From Bacteroidetes bacterium UBA1935 (GTDB lineage Bacteria; Bacteroidota; Bacteroidia; Chitinophagales; Chitinophagaceae): 64,000 bases of DNA. Below are positions 30,919 through 40,686 of the stretch, one piece after another (the stretch's first letter is position 1; every line of letters begins with the position of its first letter). The notes beneath the pieces are model-generated. The model was not told the origin of the DNA and searched no databases. It saw only the letters and a program-made list of their open reading frames with translations. The DNA is taken from positions 62,001 to 126,000 of the forward strand of contig DDFF01000007.1 in the NCBI GenBank assembly GCA_002337045.1, in the 5' to 3' direction. A program made the translations under genes and the position numbers.

Positions 30919-32457
30919 TTACAGCGGTATATTACCATGTTTACGCTTAGGCATGCTAACTACTTTGTTTTCAAGCATTTTGTATGCTTTTATCAATTTA
31001 GCACGCGTTTCTGATGGCAGTATTACTTCGTCAATGAAACCACGAGCAGCTGCACCATAAGGGTTTGCAAACTTTTCCATGTATTCCATTTCTTTCTCTT
31101 TCCATTTTGCTTCGCTGTCTGCAGCTTCTGCTATCTCTTTTTTGAAGATGATTTCCGCAGCGCCTTTAGCACCCATTACTGCAATCTCAGCTGTAGGCCA
31201 TGCATAGTTCAGGTCGGCACCAATGTGTTTAGAGTTCATCACATCGTATGCACCACCATAAGCCTTACGTGTGATGACAGTTACTTTAGGCACTGTAGCC
31301 TCGCTCAGGGCATACAGCAGTTTAGCACCGTTGGTAATGATACCATGCCATTCCTGGTCTGTACCCGGCAGGAAGCCCGGCACATCTACCAGCACCAGCA
31401 ACGGAATATTGAAGGCATCGCAGAAGCGCACGAAACGTGCACCTTTTTTGCTTGAATTGATATCTAACACACCTGCGAGAAATGCGGGCTGGTTAGCCAC
31501 AACACCAACACTGCGGCCACCTATGCGGGCAAATCCTACAACAATGTTTTCTGCATATTCTTTATGCACTTCAAGGAAAGAATCAGCATCTACTACTTCT
31601 TCAATCACTTCTTTAATATCGTATGGCTGATTCGGATTCTCTGGGATTATGCTATCCAACTTTGCACGTGTTTCATCAGCAGCTTCGTAAGCATATACAG
31701 GTGCTTCTTCTTCGCAATTTTGAGGCATATAACTTAGCAAGCGCTTGATGTGGTCTATACATTCCACTTCGTTTGCCAGTGCAAAATGCGTAACACCTGA
31801 TTTTGATGCATGTGTATGCGCACCACCCAGTTCTTCACTTGTTACTGTTTCATGCGTTACTGTCTTCACAACGTTTGGACCAGTTACGAACATGTAAGAA
31901 GTGTTCTCCACCATCAGGATGAAATCTGTGATGGCAGGCGAATAAACCGCACCACCCGCGCACGGCCCCATGATAGCAGACAATTGTGGTACAACACCTG
32001 ATGATTTTACATTGCGGTAAAAGATATCAGCATAACCACCCAATGACACAACACCTTCCTGTATACGTGCACCACCACTATCGTTCAAACCCACAACTGG
32101 TGCGCCGTTTTGTATAGCGAGGTCCATTATTTTACAAATCTTCTCTGCATGTGTTTCAGAAAGGCTGCCACCAAATACGGTGAAGTCTTGCGAATACACA
32201 TATACCAGGCGTCCATTTACAGTACCATAACCAGTCACTACACCATCTCCCGGGTACATTTCTTTTTCCATACCGAAGTCGCGGGTACGGTGTTGTACCA
32301 GCATACCTATTTCTTCAAAAGAACCTTCGTCAAGCAGCAGTTGTATACGTTCGCGTGCTGTCAGCTTACCTTTTTTGTGTTGGCTTTCTATGCGTTTTGC
32401 ACCACCACCAAGCAGTGCTTCTTCTTGTTTGCTTTTTAATACAGATACCTTGTCCAT
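30919..32457 (-). CDS. Acyl-CoA carboxylase carboxyltransferase (PccB-like beta subunit)
   Basis: A 512-residue crotonase-fold carboxyltransferase of the propionyl-/methylmalonyl-CoA type: ARERIQLLLDEGSFEEIG near the N-terminus, DFTVFGGSLSE, GLNDSGGARIQEGV, IMGPCAGGAVYSPA, and the C-terminal RKAYGGAYDVMNSK. It transfers CO2 from carboxybiotin to propionyl-CoA or a related acyl-CoA. The biotin carboxylase partner (PccA) is not adjacent. Start is ATG 32457: the promoter (32484-32514) lies inside the longer frame from 32514. Monocistronic with its own terminator. Confidence 0.93.
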   Translation of the reverse strand: MDKVSVLKSKQEEALLGGGAKRIESQHKKGKLTARERIQLLLDEGSFEEIGMLVQHRTRDFGMEKEMYPGDGVVTGYGTVNGRLVYVYSQDFTVFGGSLSETHAEKICKIMDLAIQNGAPVVGLNDSGGARIQEGVVSLGGYADIFYRNVKSSGVVPQLSAIMGPCAGGAVYSPAITDFILMVENTSYMFVTGPNVVKTVTHETVTSEELGGAHTHASKSGVTHFALANEVECIDHIKRLLSYMPQNCEEEAPVYAYEAADETRAKLDSIIPENPNQPYDIKEVIEEVVDADSFLEVHKEYAENIVVGFARIGGRSVGVVANQPAFLAGVLDINSSKKGARFVRFCDAFNIPLLVLVDVPGFLPGTDQEWHGIITNGAKLLYALSEATVPKVTVITRKAYGGAYDVMNSKHIGADLNYAWPTAEIAVMGAKGAAEIIFKKEIAEAADSEAKWKEKEMEYMEKFANPYGAAARGFIDEVILPSETRAKLIKAYKMLENKVVSMPKRKHGNIPL

Positions 32458-32483
32458 CTCGCAGATATTCAAAAATTGTGCAA

Positions 32484-32514
32484 CAAACCTAATGCAAAAC
32501 ACCCCAAACAACAA
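32484..32514 (-). promoter_or_regulatory. Promoter of the carboxyltransferase gene
   Basis: On the minus strand TTG (32514-32512), 20 bp, TAGGTTTG (32491-32484). It fixes the start at 32457. Confidence 0.75.
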
Positions 32515-32546
32515 CTATTTATAACAAGGATTTAGGCTAGGAAAGA

Positions 32547-32577
32547 TTGTATTCTACCCGCTACTGCAATAACTTTA
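32547..32577 (+). promoter_or_regulatory. Promoter of the thioredoxin-like gene
   Basis: TTG (32547-32549), 20 bp, TAACTTTA (32570-32577), one mismatch to TAnnTTTG. Leader about 10 nt before 32592. Confidence 0.55.
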
Positions 32578-32591
32578 CTATAAACTGAGCA

Positions 32592-33074
32592 ATGAGATAC
32601 GCTACACTTATTATATTATTCTTTTTTTCGCTGCAAGCTAAAGCACAGCCTATACAGGCATACAAGGCTACAGAGCTGATGCAGCGGGTAGCCAACCCGG
32701 ATACATTTTATGTAGTCAACTTCTGGGCTACCTGGTGCGGGCCTTGTATTAAAGAGCTACCCCAATTTACCAAACTTTCAGAGCAGCTGACGGGCAGGCC
32801 TGTGAAAATACTATTGGTAAGCCTCGACTTTAAAGAAGCGTATCCGAAGAAACTGGCAGCATTCGTTGCAAAAAAGAAACTGCAACACGAGGTGGTATGG
32901 CTGAATGAAACCAATGCCAACGAGTTCATCCCGAAAATAGATGACCGCTGGCAGGGCTCTATACCTGCTACTATGCTGTACTACAAAAAGATGGAATACA
33001 CCAACCTGTTTGAAGGTACCATCACTGCACCACAATTGCAGCTACTGATAGAAAAACAACTGGCTTTACAATAA
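32592..33074 (+). CDS. Secreted TlpA-like thioredoxin-fold protein
   Basis: A 160-residue protein with a signal peptide (about 1-18, ending AKA) and a thioredoxin fold. The redox motif is FWATWCGPCIKELP at about 42-55, and the cis-Pro side appears in GSIPATMLYY. It probably keeps periplasmic thiols reduced, or supports cytochrome maturation. It abuts the FUSC gene: its TAA (33072-33074) is followed immediately by that gene's TTG start. Confidence 0.87.
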   Translation: MRYATLIILFFFSLQAKAQPIQAYKATELMQRVANPDTFYVVNFWATWCGPCIKELPQFTKLSEQLTGRPVKILLVSLDFKEAYPKKLAAFVAKKKLQHEVVWLNETNANEFIPKIDDRWQGSIPATMLYYKKMEYTNLFEGTITAPQLQLLIEKQLALQ

Positions 33075-35249
33075 TTGAGATTACTACCCTCATACAAGAC
33101 ATTTACCAAACTGATAGAGCAGGAAACTTTTGAACCTGTTTTCAGTTGGGGACTGCGCATGGCAATAGCAGCCATTGTGCCTGTGCTGTGGGGTTTGTAC
33201 ACAGGGCGTGGCGAAGATGCTACATGGATAGCTCTGACTGCAGAAAGTATCTGCTGGGTAGAGCTGAAAGGCTCTTTCGGGCAAAGGCTGCGCATACTGA
33301 CGGGTGGCATCATGCTCTCTTTATTCTTCGGTATGCTGGGCAGTGTAACGGGCGATTGGCTTTGGCTGAGTTTGCTTTGCATGTTGCTTGTAGGATTCAT
33401 TTCAGGCCTTTTTAAAAACCTGGGCGACCGTGGCAGCGGGCTTGCCATGAGCGTATTTGTACTATTCATCATCACCAACAACTACCCTACCCATTCGTGG
33501 CACGAATTGCAGCACCGTGTGGAATTGATATTTATAGGTGGTCTGTGGAATGCACTTGTAGGTATTGCTGCGGCCTTGTACACACCTGCCAAGCAGCCAT
33601 ACAGGCGTACTATTGCGGTGATATGGAAAAGCATACACGGACTGATAGATACTGTTGCCAAGGGTTGGGATGGTAAAGATGTGCGCAGCAATATCCGCGA
33701 TATTTATTTGCAGGAAAAAGAAGTACGTGCAGCAATAGATACTTCGCTGCACCTGTATGAGGCGATGGCGCATCAGGCCAATAAAAAAGATACGCACGAA
33801 TACGAACTGGCGCAGGTGCGCAAAGCCACAGCACTGGTTGCCACACACATTATTGCCATCAGCGAAGAACTGGAGCAATTGAATATCCGCGATATAGATA
33901 CTTCGCTGAGGCTGAAGATATATGCCGTGCTGAAAGCATTGCAGCAAACGGTAGACCGCATGGCGGTATATGTTGTAAACCTAAAGCCCGAGGAAGAACT
34001 GCTGTTAGAGTCGCGCATCAGCAGATTGGATAAACTGACGGCACTGCTGAAAGAATATAACATAGATGAGAACGACGCAAACTACCATCCGATAAAACGC
34101 GCCACACAACTGGCAGAGCGGTGTACCAAGCTGATACAAAGCAGCATGGAACGCCTTGAGAAATCGCGTGATGAACGTGCGGTGTTCCGCTCCTATTCGC
34201 TTATCAAAACCATCTTCATACTACACCCCAAACACTGGATACGCAACCTGCAGGTATTGTTCAATTTCAACACCTTTACCACACGCTATGCCATACGCGC
34301 AGCTGTGGCTGCTACTATAGGGTTGTTTATAGCCAAGTGGTTCCATATCAGCCACGGGTATTGGCTGCCCTTTACTACGCTGCTGGTATTGCAGCCCTAC
34401 TTTGGCGCTACTATCAAAAAAGCTATCGACCGTGTAATTGGTACTGTTGCAGGTGGTATAGCAGGTGGCCTTATTATGGGTTTGCCTACAGGTTTGTACA
34501 TCAAAGAAATCATGCTGTTTATCAGCTTCATCATGATGGTGTATTTCATACACAAGCGCTATGCAGTGGCGGTTTTTTTCATCACGCTCAGCCTTGTAAT
34601 GCTCTTCAACGTAGAAGGTACGCTTGATACTACGCTGCTCATCACACGCGGGCTATCAACAGTTGGTGGTGCTACGCTTGCTATCATAGCAGGTTTTGCA
34701 CTGCTGCCACACTGGGACACCAAGTGGCTACCCATCCACCTTTCCGATTGTATTAATGCCAATTACCAATACTTCAGGGAAAGTTTTTTTGCAGATAGCA
34801 GGCTTGCCAACTGGACGCGCATGAAACGAAATGCAGAATCGAAGAACACCAACGCTTTCGATTCCTTCAACCGCTATATGCAGGAACCCAGCCTGAAACG
34901 CAAGACAGTATCGGTATACTACCACATCATTACACATAATGTGCGCATCACACGAGAGCTGAATAATATTCATTTGGAAGAAGACAATCGCTCCGTAAAT
35001 CAAGCTGATAATATCAGCATCGAACAAAAGATAAAACTGCATACAGCGCTTACATGGTTCAATAAAAATGTCCGCCTCAGTAATGCTATCAATCTGGATA
35101 AACAGACAGACGTGTTAGGCGATGATGTGCAGGCTACCTACAATGCACCATTGTCTGAAACACAACTGATGTATCTGGACCGCATGATCATAGAACTGAA
35201 AGCCATGCATACAGATCTGCTGCATCTTGCCAACCGCGAAAAAGAATAA
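33075..35249 (+). CDS. FUSC/YccS-family inner-membrane transporter
   Basis: A 724-residue protein with two membrane bundles (about 25-170 and 405-560) flanking long helical soluble parts, the arrangement of YccS/YhfK-like FUSC proteins. The second bundle carries the FUSC_2 pattern (RYAIRAAVAATIGLFIAKWF, GYWLPFTTLLVLQPYFGATIKKA, DRVIGTVAGGIAGG). It may export aromatic or hydrophobic acids. The start is TTG at 33075, directly after the previous stop; the first ATG would remove 28 residues including the helix before the first membrane segment. It forms a compact run with its neighbours at 32592 and 35267. Confidence 0.82.
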   Translation: MRLLPSYKTFTKLIEQETFEPVFSWGLRMAIAAIVPVLWGLYTGRGEDATWIALTAESICWVELKGSFGQRLRILTGGIMLSLFFGMLGSVTGDWLWLSLLCMLLVGFISGLFKNLGDRGSGLAMSVFVLFIITNNYPTHSWHELQHRVELIFIGGLWNALVGIAAALYTPAKQPYRRTIAVIWKSIHGLIDTVAKGWDGKDVRSNIRDIYLQEKEVRAAIDTSLHLYEAMAHQANKKDTHEYELAQVRKATALVATHIIAISEELEQLNIRDIDTSLRLKIYAVLKALQQTVDRMAVYVVNLKPEEELLLESRISRLDKLTALLKEYNIDENDANYHPIKRATQLAERCTKLIQSSMERLEKSRDERAVFRSYSLIKTIFILHPKHWIRNLQVLFNFNTFTTRYAIRAAVAATIGLFIAKWFHISHGYWLPFTTLLVLQPYFGATIKKAIDRVIGTVAGGIAGGLIMGLPTGLYIKEIMLFISFIMMVYFIHKRYAVAVFFITLSLVMLFNVEGTLDTTLLITRGLSTVGGATLAIIAGFALLPHWDTKWLPIHLSDCINANYQYFRESFFADSRLANWTRMKRNAESKNTNAFDSFNRYMQEPSLKRKTVSVYYHIITHNVRITRELNNIHLEEDNRSVNQADNISIEQKIKLHTALTWFNKNVRLSNAINLDKQTDVLGDDVQATYNAPLSETQLMYLDRMIIELKAMHTDLLHLANREKE

Positions 35250-35266
35250 TGCCTTAGCTTCGCAGT

Positions 35267-35854
35267 ATGAACTATCTGGGGCACGCCTATTTATCTTTCG
35301 GAGACACCGAAATATTGACGGGAAATATGATGGGAGATTATGTAAAGGGCAAACTGGCTCTGGAAAAATATCCCGAAAACATACAGAAAGGGCTGATGCT
35401 GCATCGCAAAATAGATTCGTTTGCAGATAACCACCCTGCCAACCAACGTGCAAAAGTCTGGTTCAGAAACGACTATGGCTTGTATTCGGGCGCTATTCTG
35501 GATATTTTGTACGATCATTTTCTGGCAAACGACCCTAAGCACTTTGCATCCAAAGAAGCCTTATTCAATTTCTCGCAACAAACATATAACCAACTGGCAA
35601 CCAATAGCCAATACTTCCCCGAACGCTTTGCATACATGTTTCCCTACATGCAAAAAGAAAACTGGTTGCATGGTTACTACAATCTGCGTGGCATCCAACA
35701 ATCACTCGGCGGGCTCTCAAGACGCGCCAAACATCTGCCACCTGTAGATAAAGCATACGCCACATTCATCACACAATTTTATCAACTAAACCAGTGTTAT
35801 TATGAATTTATGGATGACGTTGTTAAATTTGTTAAACTTGAGTTAAGCCTGTAG
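35267..35854 (+). CDS. acpH: Acyl carrier protein phosphodiesterase-like (AcpH/DUF479)
   Basis: A 195-residue helical protein with the AcpH/DUF479 pattern: MNYLGHAYLSF with a His, TGNMMGDYVKG (Asp), LHRKIDSFADNHP, and YSGAILDILYDHFLA, the HD-like metal-binding set. AcpH cleaves 4'-phosphopantetheine from holo-ACP. It follows the FUSC gene by 17 bp and is followed at once by a serine hydrolase gene, so cotranscription is likely although the roles are unrelated. Confidence 0.85.
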   Translation: MNYLGHAYLSFGDTEILTGNMMGDYVKGKLALEKYPENIQKGLMLHRKIDSFADNHPANQRAKVWFRNDYGLYSGAILDILYDHFLANDPKHFASKEALFNFSQQTYNQLATNSQYFPERFAYMFPYMQKENWLHGYYNLRGIQQSLGGLSRRAKHLPPVDKAYATFITQFYQLNQCYYEFMDDVVKFVKLELSL

Positions 35855-35913
35855 AATTGGCAATACGCATAGTATTTTTGAACGGTTCGGTTTTTTGGTA
35901 TTTTAAATTAGTC

Positions 35914-37104
35914 ATGCGCAAATATTTTTTCCCATACATAGCTACTATACTTATTTTAATTGTAATAGTTGCCTGCAACTCTCAGTCCGAACCCGCAAAC
36001 GCCAAGCCACGCATACCCGAAGAAAAGAAATTCGGCAGTATCAAACTGAAATATGAAGACACTACACAACCTGAATTTCGCAGAATGGTGCGCAGGCTCG
36101 ATTCTTTTTATGCTATACAAGCACGCACAGGCTTTAACGGCAGTGTACTGGTAGGCTACAAGGGCAAGGTGTTGTATGAAAGATATTATGGCATTGCCAA
36201 CAGAGAAACAGGACTGAAGCTGAATCCAAACAGCGCAGTGCAACTGGCATCTGTTTCTAAAACTTTTACGGCTGCAGCTATCCTGTGGCTGCACCAACAG
36301 AAGTATCTGAACATCGACGAAAAAGTGCAAACCTACATACCACAACTACCTTATCCCGATGTTACTGTCAGGATGTTGCTGTGTCACCGTTCGGGCATTC
36401 CTGATTATATCAAATGGATTCCTGCATTTCGCAAAGGCAATGCACTAATGACGAATGCAGAAGTTATAGAAATGTTTGCAAAACATAAACCTAAATTAGA
36501 ATCTCGCCCAAACACTCGATTCAAATACTGTAATAGTAACTATGCTATCCTTGCTTCTATTATTGAAGAAGTGATTGGTATGGGATATGATGAGTTCATG
36601 AATAAATACATCTTTACGCCACTAGGCATGAAGAATACATTTGCTTACAATCCATTTAAAGGATTACCATACGGTAACACCATCAGCTATAAAGCAAATT
36701 GGGTAAAAGAACCTGATCAATTCTCTGATGGTGTATGGGGCGATAAGGGTATATACAGTACTGTAGAAGATATGTATCGTTGGGACCAGTCTTTCTATAA
36801 AAATACTTTCCTGAGCAACGAAACGATTGAGATGGCATACGGTCCTTGCTCTTTCGAGAAACCGGGCGTTAAAAACTATGGCCTGGGTTGGCGTATGCTT
36901 TGCTATCCCGATGGGGATAAAATAATTTATCACAACGGTTGGTGGCATGGCAATAACACAGTATTCTACCGTTTTATACAAGATAATTTTACCATCATCA
37001 TCCTCGGCAACAAATACAGCAGCAGCATCTACAGGCAGGCACCTGTTGTATACAGCATTCTGAAAAATACGGATGCCGATAAGGGTTTTGATACAGAAGG
37101 ATAA
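35914..37104 (+). CDS. Class C beta-lactamase-like serine hydrolase lipoprotein
   Basis: A 396-residue protein with lipoprotein signal (IVAC, Cys21) and a penicillin-binding/beta-lactamase fold: SxxK at Ser113-Lys116 (LASVSKTF), Tyr-x-Asn in FKYCNSNYA, and HNG in IIYHNGWWHG. Probable role: periplasmic or surface peptidase/esterase (class C-related), not necessarily resistance. An ATG at 35914 is used; the longer frame from 35857 has no signal sequence. Followed by an imperfect terminator. Confidence 0.85.
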   Translation: MRKYFFPYIATILILIVIVACNSQSEPANAKPRIPEEKKFGSIKLKYEDTTQPEFRRMVRRLDSFYAIQARTGFNGSVLVGYKGKVLYERYYGIANRETGLKLNPNSAVQLASVSKTFTAAAILWLHQQKYLNIDEKVQTYIPQLPYPDVTVRMLLCHRSGIPDYIKWIPAFRKGNALMTNAEVIEMFAKHKPKLESRPNTRFKYCNSNYAILASIIEEVIGMGYDEFMNKYIFTPLGMKNTFAYNPFKGLPYGNTISYKANWVKEPDQFSDGVWGDKGIYSTVEDMYRWDQSFYKNTFLSNETIEMAYGPCSFEKPGVKNYGLGWRMLCYPDGDKIIYHNGWWHGNNTVFYRFIQDNFTIIILGNKYSSSIYRQAPVVYSILKNTDADKGFDTEG

Positions 37105-37110
37105 TTACCA

Positions 37111-37140
37111 AAAAGCAGGGCTGTGATTGCAGCTCTTCTT
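37111..37140 (+). terminator. Imperfect terminator after the serine hydrolase gene
   Basis: AAAAGCAGGGCTG and CAGCTCTTCTTTTT (37130-37143) pair with one mismatch and one G-U pair around a short loop, ending in a T-run. Confidence 0.5.
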
Positions 37141-37197
37141 TTTAAATATTTTGGTTAATAAAATTAACTTGTTTATTATTGTAACTAAATTATCAAT

Positions 37198-37782
37198 ATG
37201 GATGCGAATTTTAAACAAAAAGACAGCCTGAATATCATAGAAGACATGATGCTGACTGCAAGAGAAGAATACTCTACAGGTGCGGCATATTACTTTGTAC
37301 TCTGGGGTATAATAATGATGGTATACTCAATCATCAATTACATAGGGCTATCAACAGGCAATGGTTGGGAATCGTGGAGCACAATTCTGTTTGCAATTGG
37401 AGGCATCCTTTCTTTTATCAAGAACAAACAAACAGAAAAGACAGAAAAAGCGGTTGGCAGGCACGACAGGCTGTATATGTTTGTATGGGGTGGCGTTGGC
37501 GCATGCCTAGCAGTGACCTGGGGATTTGGCCCTGTCATGGGAATGAATGCGATAATACCCGTTACGCTTATGATGTATGCACTGGCATCGTTTATAACAG
37601 GCGGAACTACAAAATATACCCCATCAATCGTAGGCAGTGTTATTTGTTTGCTTTTCGCAGTTGTAGCTATGTTTGTTAACTTTGCGATGCAAAATCTGGT
37701 ATGTGCAGCAGCAGTATTATTTGTGCACGTAATACCGGGACTGATGATGAAAAGTTATTACAAACAGCGGACTAATGCTTAA
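37198..37782 (+). CDS. Polytopic membrane protein of unknown function
   Basis: A 194-residue protein with an acidic amphipathic N-terminus (KQKDSLNIIEDMML) and about five hydrophobic helices (for example VLWGIIMMVYSIINYIGL and GSVICLLFAVVAMFVNFA). I do not recognise a family. It overlaps the start of the winged-helix regulator by 8 bp, a pairing I have seen repeatedly in Bacteroidota genomes (memory, not checked). The pair may form a regulator plus membrane sensor or target unit (inference). Confidence 0.7.
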   Translation: MDANFKQKDSLNIIEDMMLTAREEYSTGAAYYFVLWGIIMMVYSIINYIGLSTGNGWESWSTILFAIGGILSFIKNKQTEKTEKAVGRHDRLYMFVWGGVGACLAVTWGFGPVMGMNAIIPVTLMMYALASFITGGTTKYTPSIVGSVICLLFAVVAMFVNFAMQNLVCAAAVLFVHVIPGLMMKSYYKQRTNA

Positions 37783-38071
37783 TGAGCTCGACCCTTTATT
37801 ACACTCACAACTAAGGCTTGGTATCATGTCTTTGTTGATAAGCCTAGAAGAAGCAGAGTTTGTATACCTGAAAGAAAAAACAAAAACCACTGCGGGTAAT
37901 CTCAGTTTGCAATTAGACAAACTTAGCGAAGCAGGTTATATCACCATTACTAAAACCAGAAAAAATAACTACCCGCTCACCAAATGTAGTATCACCAAGA
38001 AAGGCACAAAAGCATTTGAGAAATACGTAAATGACATAAAAACGTATTTGCACCTGAACGATAAGCAATAA
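37775..38071 (+). CDS. Winged-helix transcriptional regulator
   Basis: A 98-residue protein: residues 8-75 form a winged helix-turn-helix (LHSQLRLGIMSLLISLEEAEFVYLK, TAGNLSLQLDKLSEAGYI, with the wing TKTRKNNYPLTKCSITKKG), of the HTH_34/ArsR-like type. No effector domain. It overlaps the upstream membrane-protein gene by 8 bp, so the two are coupled and it probably controls that gene or itself. Confidence 0.85.
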   Translation: MLNELDPLLHSQLRLGIMSLLISLEEAEFVYLKEKTKTTAGNLSLQLDKLSEAGYITITKTRKNNYPLTKCSITKKGTKAFEKYVNDIKTYLHLNDKQ

Positions 38072-38178
38072 ACGGCATACAATATCCTGACTGATAACCG
38101 TTATTACATCATAAATATTTCATAAATAATCAGTTTTTGCTGGTATATAGCATAGACTGTTTACTATATTGTATAGTT

Positions 38179-40635
38179 ATGATACAACGTTTTCTTTGTT
38201 TCATTTTTCTGTTTTTGAATTTGCATACCTCGGCACAACAAGCCATAAAAGGTATAGTGCTGGATGCAGAAACACATCAGCCACTACCATTTGCCACACT
38301 CAGGCAACAAGAAAGCAAGCAGGGCTTCATTGCCGACATCAACGGACGCTTTGCATTCAATCTACTTTCGGGTGTAAATACTATCACCATATCCTACACA
38401 GGCTACCAAACGAAGACGGTTAATACAACCAATACAGACACTATCTTTCTGCAGCCTGCATACAATACTTCGCAGGAGGTAATTATAAGGCCTCCTTACG
38501 ACAAAATAAAGCGCATCATCAACACTGCAATTCGCAACAAGCAATACAACAATCCTGATAAGTACGAACAGTATCGCTACGATATTTATTACAAAATGCT
38601 GGCAGATGCCGTGCCCAATGAAGAAGCACTGAAAGCACGCAGAGCTAAAGAAGACAAGCAAGCCAAACGCAGCGAAGAAGCACAACGCAGCATAGACTCT
38701 ATGCGTGCTGCAACAAAAAAAGAAAACGATTCTTTCTTCAATAACAACCACGTATTGTTTTCTGAAACCTACAGCAGGGTTACCTATGAGCGTCCGGGCA
38801 GAAGACAGGAAACGGTTCTGGCATCACGCTTTTCGGGTTTTAAGAAAACCTTTTTTACCAATGTAGTAACGGGTGTTCTACCCTTTCATGCTTACAACGA
38901 TTTCGTAAAACTGAATACGGTAGATTATGTCAATCCGCTTTCTACAGGTTGGCAATCTCGTTATCAGTTCGACCTGATTGATGAATTGCAAGATGGTACA
39001 GATACGATCTTTATCTTTAAATACAAGGCAAAGAAAGGCGTAGTATTTAAATCGTTGCAAGGCATGTTGTACATCAACACCAACGGCTATGCCATATCGC
39101 ACATCACCGCACAAACACCCGATACGGGCGATGGGCGCGTATTGAAGATGCAACAAGTATATCGACATGTTGGTGGCAAATGGTTTCCACGGGAATTGAA
39201 TTATGATTTCATCTTCACAAAATACCCAAGCCCCGAATTGGGTATGATACTTTCAGGACACTCAATTATCGACTCTGTATTTTATAACACAGGTAATACC
39301 AGGTTTGACAAAGCACATGCCGTAAAACTGCACGACTCTGTAGACATGCGTACAGCCGAAGAGTGGCAACGCTACAGGTTCGACTCTATAAAAGTAAAAG
39401 AGCAAAACACCTATACCATGATGGATAGCCTGATGGATAAAACAGGCATTAATAAATACCTTGAAAATGCAGGCAATCTTGCTATTGGCAGAATCCCTAT
39501 CAAGTTTATCGACCTCGACCTTACACGCCTGCTCGCGTTCAACTCTTATGAGAAAACACGCTTAGGTATTGGTGTATATACCAACGATAAAATATCAAAA
39601 TACTTTTCTGTAGGCGGATGGTTTGGCTATGGTTTCAGAGACCGTGTATGGAAATACGGAGCATCGGCACGCATCTTCCCTACAGGCAAAAAGGAGCATT
39701 GGATAGAGTTTGCGTATCAAAACAATTATCGCAACACGGGTAATGTAAACATACACACCGAGATAGACAGACGCGGCCTGCAAAACTGGCTGCTTGTGCA
39801 GGTAGATAAGATAGAAGAATACAAAGCCACCGCACACGGACGTTTCGGCTATTGGGAATTTGATATTACTGGCAAGCAGCAAAAACTGCAACCACAATAT
39901 TTCTACAACTTCAACGAATTCGGTGTAAAAGCAGGAGAATATGATGTGAAAGAAGCATCACTCAATATTCGCTATGCTTACAAAGAAAAGCGTACACCTG
40001 TATATGGCTACTATCTGCCTGCAGGCACTAAATTTCCCATACTCTATCTGCAACTAGGAAGCGGGCAATTGACCAGCGGCAGCTACACAACAAACTATAC
40101 CCGCATACTTGCAGCACTAGATTACAAAGTACACATCAACCGCTGGGGGCAGGACAATATCAGGCTACTTGGTGGTATGATACAAGCTGAAAATGATAAT
40201 GCACTACCACGTTCGCTGTTGCTTGCAGGCAATGGTTACAGGTTCAATTCTGAATACCAGCTATATGCATGGGGCGGTTTTATGACCATGTTGCCATTCT
40301 CTTATTTCAGCAATCAGTTTGCATCTGTTTTCTACCGTCACGATTTCGACAGGTATTTCTACAATCACAAATACAGCAAGCCATCACTCAGCATTGCACA
40401 CAATCTTACCTACGGTAGCTTATCGTCAAAATCTGCTGCAGCAGATGCAGGTATCACTGCACCATCAAATGGCTATCACGAATCTGGTTTGATTATCAAC
40501 AATATCATTCGCCTCAATTATCTGAACATAGTCTACCTCAATCTAAACGTTGGTGGCTTCTATCATTGGGCGAATACACCTTTCGACTGGAATAAAAACG
40601 GTCGGTTTGTTATCGGTGCATCATTCAGTTTCTAA
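38179..40635 (+). CDS. DUF5686 outer-membrane protein with carboxypeptidase-like N-domain
   Basis: An 818-residue exported protein. A signal peptide (about 1-20) is followed by a carboxypeptidase regulatory-like (CarbopepD_reg_2) domain (about 22-100; IKGIVLDAETHQPLPFATL, GRFAF) and a long DUF5686-type region (about 110-818) rich in alternating aromatic residues and ending with a terminal Phe (GASFSF), typical for outer-membrane beta-barrels. The role is unknown; a transport or secretion-linked function is possible. Start at 38179: the longer frame from 38137 lacks a better signal. Followed by a bidirectional terminator. Confidence 0.85.
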   Translation: MIQRFLCFIFLFLNLHTSAQQAIKGIVLDAETHQPLPFATLRQQESKQGFIADINGRFAFNLLSGVNTITISYTGYQTKTVNTTNTDTIFLQPAYNTSQEVIIRPPYDKIKRIINTAIRNKQYNNPDKYEQYRYDIYYKMLADAVPNEEALKARRAKEDKQAKRSEEAQRSIDSMRAATKKENDSFFNNNHVLFSETYSRVTYERPGRRQETVLASRFSGFKKTFFTNVVTGVLPFHAYNDFVKLNTVDYVNPLSTGWQSRYQFDLIDELQDGTDTIFIFKYKAKKGVVFKSLQGMLYINTNGYAISHITAQTPDTGDGRVLKMQQVYRHVGGKWFPRELNYDFIFTKYPSPELGMILSGHSIIDSVFYNTGNTRFDKAHAVKLHDSVDMRTAEEWQRYRFDSIKVKEQNTYTMMDSLMDKTGINKYLENAGNLAIGRIPIKFIDLDLTRLLAFNSYEKTRLGIGVYTNDKISKYFSVGGWFGYGFRDRVWKYGASARIFPTGKKEHWIEFAYQNNYRNTGNVNIHTEIDRRGLQNWLLVQVDKIEEYKATAHGRFGYWEFDITGKQQKLQPQYFYNFNEFGVKAGEYDVKEASLNIRYAYKEKRTPVYGYYLPAGTKFPILYLQLGSGQLTSGSYTTNYTRILAALDYKVHINRWGQDNIRLLGGMIQAENDNALPRSLLLAGNGYRFNSEYQLYAWGGFMTMLPFSYFSNQFASVFYRHDFDRYFYNHKYSKPSLSIAHNLTYGSLSSKSAAADAGITAPSNGYHESGLIINNIIRLNYLNIVYLNLNVGGFYHWANTPFDWNKNGRFVIGASFSF

Positions 40636-40640
40636 AAAGT

Positions 40641-40666
40641 AAAAGCCCCGATGGTTCGGGGCTTTT
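40641..40666. terminator. Bidirectional terminator between DUF5686 gene and guaB
   Basis: AAAAGCCCCGA (40641-40651) and TCGGGGCTTTT (40656-40666) give an 11-bp stem with loop TGGT between convergent genes. Confidence 0.92.
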
Positions 40667-40686
40667 ATAATTATTAAGCAATAAAA

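Noticed and set aside
32458..32514. Longer start for the carboxyltransferase
   Set aside because: The promoter at 32484-32514 is inside the extension.
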